Part shown: piece after piece, positions 1-5,913 of the stretch | Position numbering within the stretch: the first letter of the stretch is position 1 | Layout of the letters: each line of letters begins with the position of its first letter | NCBI GenBank assembly: GCA_037131165.1 | Contig: JBAXRO010000060.1 | Coordinates: 1-11,873 of the forward strand | Length of the DNA: 11,873 bases | Reading direction: 5' to 3' | Source: WLNJ01 sp037131165 | GTDB taxonomy: Bacteria > Actinomycetota > Thermoleophilia > Solirubrobacterales > Solirubrobacteraceae | Notes under the pieces: generated by a model | The model's database searches: none | Told to the model about the DNA's origin: nothing | Seen by the model: the letters and a program-made list of their open reading frames with translations, nothing else | Program-made: the position numbers and the translations under genes

Positions 1-511
1 GCGGCTCATTGATCACGTCCCAAGTGGCGACCCGTCCTCGGAAGTGGCCGACGACGTTCCGGATCAGGTCGCCGATCAGTTGGCGGGCCTTGGCCTGCGG
101 ATCGGGCGCACTCTCGATCACGGCCCGCGCCCACGGGCGCTGAGCCGTCCTGTGGAACAGGAGAGTGTGCGCCCTCACCCGGATTCGGTTGCGGTTGGCC
201 CAGTCGACCTCATCGTCGGCCGGGCCGAAGTTGAAGGTCCCGCGGGGACTCTGGATCGAATCCCATTTCATCGCGTTCTCGATCGTGATCGAGTTGAAGT
301 GGGCGGCAACCGTCGCCTTCGTAGGGTCGGGAGGGTAGGCGTCCATCGCGACCCCGGCCCAAATTCCTGACCGATTGGCGGCCCCGAGGAGCGTGCAGGT
401 CTGCGGCGTGTTCGCGCATGAGGGACGCGTCACCCGCGATGCAGCGCTCGAGACGGACGGAGCGGCCGCCATCGAAACCGCAACCAGGCAGGCCGCTGAC
501 GTCACTCGCAT
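1..511 (-). CDS. Secreted GH10 endo-1,4-beta-xylanase, N-terminal part (cut by left edge)
   Basis: The gene enters from the left edge; about 170 N-terminal codons are visible. The frame gives landmarks of glycoside hydrolase family 10, which hydrolyses internal beta-1,4 bonds of xylan: FNSITIENAMKW (the ENxMKW block), then RVRAHTLLFH (the HTLxWH block, with Phe for the usual Trp), and WDVINEP at the very edge, whose Glu is the family's acid/base catalyst. The nucleophile Glu lies outside the window. The N-terminus is a probable Sec signal peptide: a short MRVTS start, a hydrophobic AACLVAV stretch and an Ala/Ser-rich cleavage region, so the enzyme is likely exported. I chose the ATG at 511 because GAAGG sits 8 nt upstream; a GTG at 526 in the same frame is possible. 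It has its own AT-richer upstream region, so it is probably a single transcription unit. Confidence 0.88.
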   Translation of the reverse strand, partial: MRVTSAACLVAVSMAAAPSVSSAASRVTRPSCANTPQTCTLLGAANRSGIWAGVAMDAYPPDPTKATVAAHFNSITIENAMKWDSIQSPRGTFNFGPADDEVDWANRNRIRVRAHTLLFHRTAQRPWARAVIESAPDPQAKARQLIGDLIRNVVGHFRGRVATWDVINEP

Positions 512-616
512 TCCAAAAGCCTTCACTGAAACAAAATTCTTGCACAGCCGAAAGAAACTTTGATCGCGGACTCCCCCGAACCACTGCTTGGGGCGTCCCG
601 CCGCAGGGAAGTTGGA
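512..616 (-). promoter_or_regulatory. Intergenic region likely holding the xylanase promoter
   Basis: This 105-bp gap lies between the glycosylase stop and the xylanase start. Its part next to the xylanase (about 512-565) is clearly richer in A and T than its surroundings, as expected of a promoter. Read on the minus strand it has T-rich TTTCTT followed by AAGAATTTT, but no convincing -35/-10 pair with standard spacing, so the exact promoter is not assigned. No U-tract terminator is seen for the glycosylase. Confidence 0.3.
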
Positions 617-1468
617 TCAAGCGGAGAGGAAGTGGGCCGCGGCGAGGCCGCCCCAGGGCCCATAGGGCTTGAAGAAATCCCTTACCTGCTCCTCGGTCGC
701 GAAGCCTTTCGGGTCCCCGCCCGAGAGGTTGCGCCCAACGGCCTTGAGGTAGCCGAGATCGCCCGCTGGAAGCGCCGAGAAATCGCCGAGTCCGTGCAGA
801 GCCGTGATGTCGGCCGTCCAGCGCCCGACGCCGGGGAAGGATTGGAGCCGGCGCGCCAAGGCGTCGGCCGGGGCAGCAAAGTCGATCCTGCCGGCGGCGG
901 CCGCACCGGCAACCCGCCTGAGCGTCTGAACGCGCGTCGCCGCGAGGTCGAGTGAGACGATCTCGGCCGGGGCGAGACCAGCCACAGCCTTGGCTGAGGG
1001 CACGTCGCTGAGATCCCACTCGACGCTGCGAGGGCCGATCCGACGGACAAGCCTGCGCTGGATCGCCGCAGCCCGCTTGTACTCGATCAGCTGCTCGGTG
1101 ATCGCCCATGCCAGCGCCTCCCACGGCCGAGGCCTGCGGTGAGGCCTCAACCACGGCTTGCGCCTGATCGACGCGCCGATCAGCGGGTCGTCTCGGAACT
1201 CCTCTACGAATGGCCTCAGGTCATCGTCCACACCGAGGGCGAAGCGCATCCGACCGATCGCCTCTGCCGCCTGTTCCCTGCCGGGTGCGTCCGCCCCGAA
1301 CAGGATGTCCTCGCCGGTTCGGGCGACCCTGACCCGCACCGGCTGCCCATCGACAACGAGCATCCGATGTAAGACGCCTCCGCGGACTTGAGTGACCCCG
1401 TCAGGCGATGTGCGCGAGGGCAGGCGCAGCGGCGAGCGGGGCGCCACCTGCTCACGCAGTTCGATCAC
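617..1468 (-). CDS. DNA-3-methyladenine glycosylase II-like protein (AlkA/HhH-GPD superfamily)
   Basis: Base-excision repair glycosylase expected to remove alkylated purines by cleaving the N-glycosidic bond. The 283-residue protein has an N-terminal beta-rich part (about 1-85), as in AlkA, followed by a helical HhH-GPD domain (about 90-283). The helix-hairpin-helix is visible as LQSFPGVGRWTAD (208-220), and the Gly/Pro-Asp loop follows, with the likely catalytic Asp at 237 in LPAGDLG. No four-Cys iron-sulfur cluster is present, consistent with AlkA rather than Nth/MutY. The start is GTG and overlaps the TGA of the upstream small gene in a GTGA junction, so translation is probably coupled to it. 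No alkylation-response (Ada) domain or gene is seen nearby. Confidence 0.88.
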   Translation of the reverse strand: MIELREQVAPRSPLRLPSRTSPDGVTQVRGGVLHRMLVVDGQPVRVRVARTGEDILFGADAPGREQAAEAIGRMRFALGVDDDLRPFVEEFRDDPLIGASIRRKPWLRPHRRPRPWEALAWAITEQLIEYKRAAAIQRRLVRRIGPRSVEWDLSDVPSAKAVAGLAPAEIVSLDLAATRVQTLRRVAGAAAAGRIDFAAPADALARRLQSFPGVGRWTADITALHGLGDFSALPAGDLGYLKAVGRNLSGGDPKGFATEEQVRDFFKPYGPWGGLAAAHFLSA

Positions 1469-1800
1469 TGCCGGACTAGCCGGTGAATGTCGATCAGGTA
1501 GCTGGTGGTGGACTCGATCGCGAAAGTCGGCTGCTGGTTGCGGCGCGAAGCGAGTGAACGCGAACCGGGGCGCGATGCCGCCTTGGCGACGACGACCGCA
1601 GTCGCGGCCCCGACAGCGGCCCCGACCGTGGCGACTGCCGCGGTCTTGGCTACCGGAGCGAGCTCAGTCGCGCGGCGTACGACTGCACTGCGGCGCGTCT
1701 CGACGACGACCTCGCCCTCGATCAGTTCCTCGCTGTCTTGGAACGAATCCACAGTCGGAAGAGCATGACGACCGGGCCGGTCGGGTGCAAGCGCCCGCAC
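1465..1800 (-). CDS. Small hypothetical protein with one hydrophobic Ala/Val-rich segment
   Basis: Not recognised. The open frame encodes up to 111 residues from a GTG at 1800; a second GTG at 1752 would give 95 residues beginning MDSFQDSEEL. Neither has a strong ribosome-binding site. After an acidic N-terminal patch (EELIEGEVVVE) comes a basic RR...RR stretch and a segment of about 20 Ala, Val, Gly and Thr residues (about 53-74) that could be a weak membrane helix, then a basic tail. It overlaps the start of the glycosylase gene by 4 bp, which supports it being real and co-transcribed with it. Low sequence complexity leaves some chance that it is spurious. No function is proposed. Confidence 0.5.
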   Translation of the reverse strand: MRALAPDRPGRHALPTVDSFQDSEELIEGEVVVETRRSAVVRRATELAPVAKTAAVATVGAAVGAATAVVVAKAASRPGSRSLASRRNQQPTFAIESTTSYLIDIHRLVRQ

Positions 1801-1819
1801 CGTCCAGATCCCAACCGAT

Positions 1820-1840
1820 CCGGGGAGCCCGCGCCCCCGG
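1820..1840. terminator. GC-rich hairpin downstream of the acyltransferase gene
   Basis: Inverted repeat CCGGGG (1820-1825) and CCCCGG (1835-1840) with a 9-nt loop, starting 18 bp past the stop of the minus-strand acyltransferase-like gene. The position fits a transcription-stop or mRNA-stabilising hairpin. There is no T-run after it on either strand, so it is not a classic intrinsic terminator. Confidence 0.35.
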
Positions 1841-1857
1841 CTGGATGCGCCGCTCCC

Positions 1858-3021
1858 TCAGACTCCGAAAGGTTGGGGACGCTCGGGCACGGCGTAGGGC
1901 TCAAGCAGCTGCTCGTAGACGCGGTAGGTGCGGACCACCTTCCCGCCCATCCCCTCCATCGCCCGGTTCATCGGGATGTTCGTCTCGAGGATCCAGCCGG
2001 TCTCACCCCATGTCTGGGGAGTGCGCTCAGCCGCATCGAAGTGCAGCGCATACATCTTCGCCGCTACGCCCGCATGCTGGTACTCCTTGCGAACCCCGAG
2101 AGCGAAGACCCTGACCCGGTCGATCTTTCGGCGATACCAGAGGGCCTTGGCGATGCTCCAAGGGGTCAGGCGGCCGCCCATGTGGATCAGCACCTGGTTG
2201 TAGTCCGGGAGGGTGAGGGAGGCGCCGACGAGCGCGCCGTCCTTCTCGGCGATGAAGGCCCAATTGCGGTCGAAGATCGGCCGCAAATTCTTCGCCATCG
2301 CCTGGGCCTGGTCCATCTCGATCGGCACGAACGCCCAATTGCGGCTCCATGCCTCGTTGTAGACCTCGACGAACCGGGGGATCTCCTCCTTGAGCTTGCT
2401 CGGCTCCATCGACCGCAGTTCGATTCCGTGCTTGGTCTTGACTTCCTCGGCCATCTGGAAGATCGCCGGATGCACGGAGTCGCGCTGGTCGACGTAGAGG
2501 CTCCACATGTTCAGATCGATGACCTTGCTCAGGCCGGCCTGTTCGAGCAGACGCGGGTAGTAGGGCATCGTCCAGTCAGTCAGGATCGACGGGGGCAGGT
2601 CGAAGCCGTCGACGAGGACGCCGCACTCCTCATTTGTGGTGAAGCTCATCGGCCCAGTGACCCGGTCACAGCCCCGTTCGCGGAGCCAGTCGGCCGCAGA
2701 GCCGAGCAGGGCCGACGCGGCCTCCTCGTCGTCCTCGCACTCGAAGAAGCCGAAAAGCCCCCAACGGTTGCCTTGGAACTCGTTGAACTTCCTGTCGATG
2801 TGTGCGCTCAGGCGCCCGACGACCCTGCCGTCGCGCCAGGCGAGGAAGTACTCGACCTCGGCGTGGTTGAAGAACGGGTTCTTCTTGCGGCTCAGCACCT
2901 CCTTGCGCTCGAAACGGAGCGGAGGGACCCAGAGCGGCTCGTTACGATAAAGGCGGTAAGGGAGTTCGATGAACTCCTTCATCTCGCGCTTCGAGAGCGC
3001 GGGCTTGATCTCGACCGGCAC
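1858..3021 (-). CDS. Tandem GNAT-fold acyltransferase-like protein (possible N-acyltransferase partner of the adjacent SPT-like enzyme)
   Basis: About 387 residues. The N-terminus has a conserved-looking signature FIELPYRLYRNEPLWVPPL (about 17-35), typical of a family of large GNAT-related proteins (E. coli YghO-like). Two GNAT-like halves can be seen: residues about 55-165 (YFLAWRDGRVVGRLSAHID, then GFFEC) and about 270-380 (WAFIAEKDGALVGASLTLPD, then RVFALGVRKEYQHAGVAAKM, a V-x-x-x-Y-x-x-x-G-V-A-x-x-M acetyl-CoA-binding-like strand and loop). An ATG at 3060 is also in frame but would overlap the divergent gene. I prefer GTG at 3021 because AGGG lies 8 nt upstream and the protein then begins directly before the conserved part. 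Divergence from an SPT-like gene suggests acylation of a long-chain base, as reported for bacterial ceramide synthase, but that role is inference. Confidence 0.8.
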   Translation of the reverse strand: MPVEIKPALSKREMKEFIELPYRLYRNEPLWVPPLRFERKEVLSRKKNPFFNHAEVEYFLAWRDGRVVGRLSAHIDRKFNEFQGNRWGLFGFFECEDDEEAASALLGSAADWLRERGCDRVTGPMSFTTNEECGVLVDGFDLPPSILTDWTMPYYPRLLEQAGLSKVIDLNMWSLYVDQRDSVHPAIFQMAEEVKTKHGIELRSMEPSKLKEEIPRFVEVYNEAWSRNWAFVPIEMDQAQAMAKNLRPIFDRNWAFIAEKDGALVGASLTLPDYNQVLIHMGGRLTPWSIAKALWYRRKIDRVRVFALGVRKEYQHAGVAAKMYALHFDAAERTPQTWGETGWILETNIPMNRAMEGMGGKVVRTYRVYEQLLEPYAVPERPQPFGV

Positions 3022-3044
3022 CGCAGGCACCCTACTCCCAGACC
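3022..3044. promoter_or_regulatory. Very short divergent intergenic region
   Basis: Only 23 bp separate the start codons of the acyltransferase-like gene (minus strand, 3021) and the SPT-like gene (plus strand, 3045). For the plus gene, TACTCC at 3033-3038 lies 6 nt before the ATG and no Shine-Dalgarno is present, consistent with a leaderless transcript. For the minus gene, AGGG (3033-3030 on that strand) serves as a ribosome-binding site. At least the minus promoter must lie inside the plus-strand coding sequence. Confidence 0.3.
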
Positions 3045-4307
3045 ATGCCGACTCCCCCATCTGACGTCTTCGCCAAGGTTCGCGGCCACGACCGCGAGGA
3101 GCAGCTGCGCGCCGCGCGCGAGGCGGACCTCCTCCCCTACTTCCGCCATGTCGAGTCGCCTGCCGCCCCGGTCGTCGAGATGGAGGGCGCGGAGCGGATC
3201 ATGCTCGGTTCCAACAACTACCTCGGCCTGACCGGTGACCCGCGAGTAATCGAGGGCGCCCGCAAGGCGCTCGACCAGTACGGAACGGGCCTGACCGGGT
3301 CGAGACTGCTCAACGGCACGACACCGATGCACGTCGAGCTCGAGGAGCACCTGACGCGCTGGATGGGAACCGAGGACTGCATCGTCTACACCACGGGACA
3401 CCAGGCCAACATGGGGGCGCTGGGCACCCTGCTTGCACCCAACGACACCGTGATCGTCGATTCGGCAGCCCACGCCTCGATCCTCGACGGGATCCTGCTG
3501 AGCAAGGCCAAGCTGCGGCCGTTCCGCCACAACCGCCTGGACAAGCTCGAAAGCCAGCTCGAACGTTCCGCCAACGATGGCGGCGGCGTGCTCGTCGTGG
3601 CCGAGGGGATCTACTCGATGGAGGGCGACGTCGGCCCCCTGCCCGGGATCGCCGACCTCGCCGCCAAGCACGGGGCGAGGCTGATGGTCGACGAGGCTCA
3701 CGGGGTCGGGGTCCTCGGCACGAACGGACGCGGCGCCTGCGAGCTGTTCGGGATCGAGGACCGGGTCGACCTGAGGATGGGGACGTTCAGCAAGTCGTTC
3801 GCGTCCTGCGGTGGCTTCATCGCCGGCAGCAGCGAGGTCGTCGACTACCTGCGGGTCGCGAGCCGCTCCTACATCTTCACCGCATCGGGGGTACCGGCAG
3901 CGATCGGTGCGACCAAAGCCGCGCTCGAGGTGATCGATTCGGACGAGGGGCGCGAGCTGATGGCCGCGGTCCTCGCAAACGCCGAGCGCTTGGCGAACGG
4001 CTTCGAAGAGCTCGGCCTCAAGGTCGTCGAGAGCGAGTCTGGTGTCAGGACACCGGTCGTGCCGGTGCTTGTCGAGGACGACTGGAAAGCAGTCCTGCTC
4101 TGGAAGGCTCTCTACGACGCAGGGGTGTTCGTCAATGTCGCCATCCACCCGGCCGTCCCTCCCGGAGGGGCGCTGCTGAGGACGAGCGTGATGGCAACCC
4201 ACGATGCCGGAACGATCGACCGCGCGCTTGAGCGCTTCGCCGACGTAAAGCGGTCGTTCGAGGCCGAGCACGGCCCGCTTCCCGCCGGATCCGTCCCTGC
4301 CGCCTAG
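3045..4307 (+). CDS. Alpha-oxoamine synthase, serine palmitoyltransferase-like (KBL/AONS family, PLP-dependent)
   Basis: A 420-residue PLP enzyme of the alpha-oxoamine synthase family, which condenses an amino acid with an acyl-CoA, releasing CO2 and CoA. Family landmarks in order: NNYLGL (57-62), GTGLTGSRLLNGT (80-92), GHQANMG (118-124), the PLP-stacking His143 in AAHASILDG, EGIYSMEGD (187-195), VDEAHGVGVLG (215-225) with Asp216 and His219, and the Schiff-base Lys250 in GTFSKSFASCGGFIAG. The FSKS around the lysine and the length match homodimeric bacterial serine palmitoyltransferase better than biotin-pathway AONS or 2-amino-3-ketobutyrate ligase (usually GTLGKA). No other biotin genes or threonine dehydrogenase are near, and the divergent neighbour is acyltransferase-like. 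Substrate assignment stays tentative. No Shine-Dalgarno precedes the ATG; the start fits the usual N-terminus of the family (DVFAKV...YFRHVE). Confidence 0.85.
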   Translation: MPTPPSDVFAKVRGHDREEQLRAAREADLLPYFRHVESPAAPVVEMEGAERIMLGSNNYLGLTGDPRVIEGARKALDQYGTGLTGSRLLNGTTPMHVELEEHLTRWMGTEDCIVYTTGHQANMGALGTLLAPNDTVIVDSAAHASILDGILLSKAKLRPFRHNRLDKLESQLERSANDGGGVLVVAEGIYSMEGDVGPLPGIADLAAKHGARLMVDEAHGVGVLGTNGRGACELFGIEDRVDLRMGTFSKSFASCGGFIAGSSEVVDYLRVASRSYIFTASGVPAAIGATKAALEVIDSDEGRELMAAVLANAERLANGFEELGLKVVESESGVRTPVVPVLVEDDWKAVLLWKALYDAGVFVNVAIHPAVPPGGALLRTSVMATHDAGTIDRALERFADVKRSFEAEHGPLPAGSVPAA

Positions 4308-4343
4308 GCGAGGCAAAACACCCTTACAGCGCTCAGGTTTACG

Positions 4344-4358
4344 GCTCCTCGAGGGAGC
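4344..4358 (+). terminator. Candidate hairpin after the SPT-like gene
   Basis: GCTCC (4344-4348) pairs with GGAGC (4354-4358), closing a small loop, 37 nt downstream of the SPT-like stop codon. There is no T-run, so its activity as a terminator is uncertain. Confidence 0.25.
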
Positions 4359-4373
4359 GTCGTCGAAGGTCCG

Positions 4374-4422
4374 CGAGCGGCGCCGGTTGCTCGATGGAAT
4401 ACCCGCTAAGAGCGGAGGTTCC
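4374..4422 (+). other. Two consecutive RNA-type hairpins
   Basis: First hairpin: CGAGCGGC (4374-4381) with GTTGCTCG (4386-4393), 8 pairs including two G-U, around a GCCG loop. Second: GGAAT (4396-4400) with GTTCC (4418-4422) and CCGCT (4403-4407) with AGCGG (4411-4415), separated by a 2-nt internal loop and capped by AAG. The internal loop between two helices is more typical of folded RNA than of chance repeats. AGGTTC at 4416-4421 could instead pair with GAACCT at 4442-4447. No known riboswitch class was recognised. Confidence 0.35.
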
Positions 4423-4434
4423 GTCGCGGGGATC

Positions 4435-4463
4435 TTGTTTCGAACCTGTGAAACACATACATT
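4435..4463 (+). promoter_or_regulatory. Candidate promoter for the mIHF gene with operator-like palindrome
   Basis: TTGTTT (4435-4440) and TACATT (4458-4463) are spaced by exactly 17 bp in the only AT-rich patch of the region, so they make a plausible sigma-70-type promoter with a start near 4470 and a leader of about 120 nt. Between the two boxes lies a perfect inverted repeat, TGTTTC (4436-4441) and GAAACA (4450-4455) with an 8-bp spacer, placed where a bound repressor would block RNA polymerase. The -35 box matches the consensus only in its first three bases. Confidence 0.4.
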
Positions 4464-4519
4464 GGCTTCTCCCGAGAGGGCGCCAGGAGAGTCGCCCCCA
4501 ACGGACATCTACTTGAGTT

Positions 4520-4543
4520 GAAAAAAGGACGGCGTAAGCCGTC
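4520..4543 (-). terminator. Intrinsic terminator on the minus strand, inside the mIHF leader
   Basis: GACGGC (4528-4533) pairs with GCCGTC (4538-4543) around a 4-nt loop. An A-run at 4521-4526 on the plus strand gives TTTTTT right after the hairpin on the minus strand, the standard shape of a Rho-independent terminator for leftward transcription. No minus-strand gene ends near here; the nearest is at 4938, beyond the whole mIHF gene. On the plus strand the same hairpin would sit in the mIHF 5' leader, about 50 nt before the start codon. Confidence 0.55.
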
Positions 4544-4593
4544 GCGGTCCCGCACTGCCCGGCTGGATCGGACACCGGAAGGAAGGCAAACAG

Positions 4594-4926
4594 ATGGCGA
4601 CGAAATCAGCCCAAGACCAGCCCCAGCACCTTGTAGCCCTCGCCAGGGCCAACCGGGTGCGGCTCTCGAGAGCTGCCCTCAAGCGCAGGATCGGGGAGGG
4701 CGAGACTTCCGTCGCAGAGGTCTTGCTGTCGATCCCGGAAGAGGTCGAGAGCATGGCTGTTGCCGACCTCCTCGCCTGCCAGCGCCGCTGGGGTACGACT
4801 CGCTGCCGCCGCTTCCTCGCCACCTCGCGGATCTCCGAAACACGACTGGTCGGGACCCTCACCGAGCGCCAGCGCCACGAGCTCGCCGAGCGACTCGAGG
4901 GCCAGGGCAGCCTCGCCTCAGTCTGA
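4594..4926 (+). CDS. mihF: Integration host factor, actinobacterial type (mIHF/sIHF family)
   Basis: A small basic DNA-binding, nucleoid-associated protein of 110 residues. It shows the mIHF layout: an N-terminal helix rich in Ala, Arg and Lys (about 13-33, LVALARANRVRLSRAALKRRI), the GExxVAEVL segment (35-44), the region around MAVADLLACQRRWGTTRCRRFL (54-75), which corresponds to the S13-like H2TH DNA-binding part, and a C-terminal TERQRHELAERL helix. Mycobacterial mIHF is also about 100 residues and bends DNA without sequence homology to E. coli IHF. In many actinobacteria the gene lies next to gmk; here it stands alone after a long leader, so it may be an additional paralogue. The ATG is fixed by GGAAGGAAGG 7 nt upstream. 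It converges with the membrane-protein gene, with 11 bp between stop codons. Confidence 0.85.
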   Translation: MATKSAQDQPQHLVALARANRVRLSRAALKRRIGEGETSVAEVLLSIPEEVESMAVADLLACQRRWGTTRCRRFLATSRISETRLVGTLTERQRHELAERLEGQGSLASV

Positions 4927-4933
4927 CCCTGGC
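4901..4933. terminator. Possible bidirectional hairpin at the convergent gene ends
   Basis: Perfect 7-bp arms GCCAGGG (4901-4907) and CCCTGGC (4927-4933) with a 19-nt loop enclose the stop codon of the mIHF gene and lie just past the stop of the convergent gene. There is no T-run on either strand, so at most a weak terminator. Confidence 0.3.
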
Positions 4934-4937
4934 GCAC

Positions 4938-5390
4938 TCAGCGCTGGACGTACGACGACCTGACAGGCAGCCAGACCGCCAAGGCGATAGCGAGGCCGAC
5001 CGGAGCGAAGATGACCGGTCGCACCCCCGCCAGCGCCAACAGCCCGATCACGACAGCGCCGGGGATGCCGGCCAAAACCATCGAATGCGGCCTGTGACCG
5101 CTCCGGTGCTCGCGCAACGCCTGTTCGAACCCGAACGCCGAACCGATCAGCAGGCCGGTTGCCAGCAGGATCCCCCCTGGTGAGCCGCCGACGACGAAGC
5201 CGACGACCATCAGGATGAAGCAGGTGAAGACGGCGATCTCCGTCAGCGGGAAGGCCCCCCAGGGCGGGGGCGGCGGTCCCATCGGCTCGGAGGAAGCGCC
5301 GACGGCGGGGGCAGGCCGGGGTTCGGGCCCGCGGAGAAGCGAGTCGCCTGTCGGGGCGCCGCCAACTCGCCTGCGTGCGCGCTTACCCAC
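4938..5390 (-). CDS. Small four-helix membrane protein, unknown function
   Basis: 150 residues. A basic N-terminus (KRARRR) and a Pro/Gly-rich linker ending in PPPPPWGAFPLTEI precede four hydrophobic segments at about 49-68, 71-88, 103-122 and 124-143, the second and third joined by a short polar loop (EQALREHRSGHRP). No catalytic motif or known transporter signature is visible. The start is GTG at 5390 with only a weak upstream purine stretch. It follows the coiled-coil GWW-motif gene by 29 bp on the same strand, so the two are likely co-transcribed and could act together at the membrane. It ends tail-to-tail with the mIHF gene. Function is unknown. Confidence 0.7.
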   Translation of the reverse strand: MGKRARRRVGGAPTGDSLLRGPEPRPAPAVGASSEPMGPPPPPWGAFPLTEIAVFTCFILMVVGFVVGGSPGGILLATGLLIGSAFGFEQALREHRSGHRPHSMVLAGIPGAVVIGLLALAGVRPVIFAPVGLAIALAVWLPVRSSYVQR

Positions 5391-5419
5391 GCTCGCTCAC
5401 GGCTCCGAGCGGAGGGGAA

Positions 5420-5905
5420 CTACCCGATGAAGCCGGGTAACGGGCAACCGGATGAGATCTTCACCCGCCACCAACCGGTCAGCAGGCCGACCGGGCCGAA
5501 GCGGGGGACGACGTGCCAGTGGCCGCAACCGGGCAGGCCGGCCTGTTCACGCGAGACCCGGACCCACCGGTAGGACCCCGGGTCGGCGAGCATCCGCTCG
5601 ATCAGGCCGCGTGACTCCTCCTGTTGGGCGCGAAGCCGACCGAGTCGCCTGCGGCCGTCCTCGAGGGTGTGGGCAAGGCGATCTCTGAGGGCCTCGAGTT
5701 CGCCGGCGCTCATCAGTCGAGCCGGGCCGCCGGCGACCCTTCCGAGACCGAGGTCGTGCGGGTGGGCATCGGCGGTCAGTCCGCAGACTGCGCGCTCGAG
5801 GGCCCCGATCTGCCTGCGCAGGTCGGCCCGCAGCGCCCGCTGCGCCTCCTCGGAGGACGGAGCCGCTACGAACCGTTGCGGCTCGATCATTACTGCGCTG
5901 CTCAT
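5420..5905 (-). CDS. Conserved-looking hypothetical protein: coiled coil plus C-terminal GWW/SSGCPL motif
   Basis: 161 residues from the ATG at 5905. The middle is helical and charged with heptad-like character (about 68-108, ELEALRDRLAHTLEDGRR and onward), suggesting a coiled coil. The C-terminus has a distinctive compact block: CGHWHVVPRFGPVGLLTGWW (127-146), then RVKISSGCPLP, with cysteines 127 and 154 about 27 residues apart. I recall this pattern (Cys-Gly, a Pro-Arg-x-Gly turn, GWW, SSGCPL) from uncharacterised actinobacterial proteins, but cannot name a family. A longer open frame extends upstream to 6103, but it runs through the neighbouring gene; the ATG at 5905 is favoured by a promoter ending just before it. 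The membrane protein gene follows after 29 bp. Confidence 0.7.
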   Translation of the reverse strand: MSSAVMIEPQRFVAAPSSEEAQRALRADLRRQIGALERAVCGLTADAHPHDLGLGRVAGGPARLMSAGELEALRDRLAHTLEDGRRRLGRLRAQQEESRGLIERMLADPGSYRWVRVSREQAGLPGCGHWHVVPRFGPVGLLTGWWRVKISSGCPLPGFIG

Positions 5906-5913
5906 CTGGGAAA

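Larger units (their letters stand above)
4308..4593. other. Structured non-coding stretch between the SPT-like gene and mIHF
   Basis: No convincing gene is present in these 286 bp. They hold three successive inverted repeats (4344-4358, 4374-4393, 4396-4422), a promoter-like pair with a palindrome (4435-4463), a hairpin-plus-A-run (4520-4543), and a strong ribosome-binding site GGAAGGAAGG ending 7 nt before the mIHF ATG. A 78-codon minus-strand open frame crosses it, but it has no recognisable content. The elements are listed separately. Confidence 0.6.

Noticed and set aside
210..1154. A 314-codon minus-strand frame across the glycosylase and xylanase genes
   Set aside because: Out of frame with both recognisable proteins and made of Arg/Gly/Pro-rich sequence.
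1738..3231. A 497-codon plus-strand open frame opposite the acyltransferase-like gene
   Set aside because: It lies antisense to a frame with clear GNAT-type sequence, and its own residues are Arg/Asp/Leu/Val-rich without motifs, as expected of antisense shadows in GC-rich DNA.
4436..4455. A tRNA T-arm or a LexA box around TTTCGAACCTGTGAAAC
   Set aside because: No acceptor, D or anticodon arms can be built around it, so it is not a tRNA. Only one half (CGAAC) matches the actinobacterial SOS box; the other half reads GAAAC rather than GTTCG.
2979..4508. A 509-codon minus-strand open frame opposite the SPT-like gene
   Set aside because: The plus strand carries an unmistakable PLP enzyme; the antisense product is low-complexity Arg/Asp/Val/Gly sequence.
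4339..4575. A 78-codon minus-strand frame in the gap before mIHF
   Set aside because: No ribosome-binding site or recognisable content; it covers the promoter-like and hairpin elements.
4308..4593. A known riboswitch class in the mIHF leader
   Set aside because: I compared it by eye with remembered glycine, cobalamin, ZTP, c-di-GMP, c-di-AMP and THF consensus motifs and found no match, so no class is assigned.
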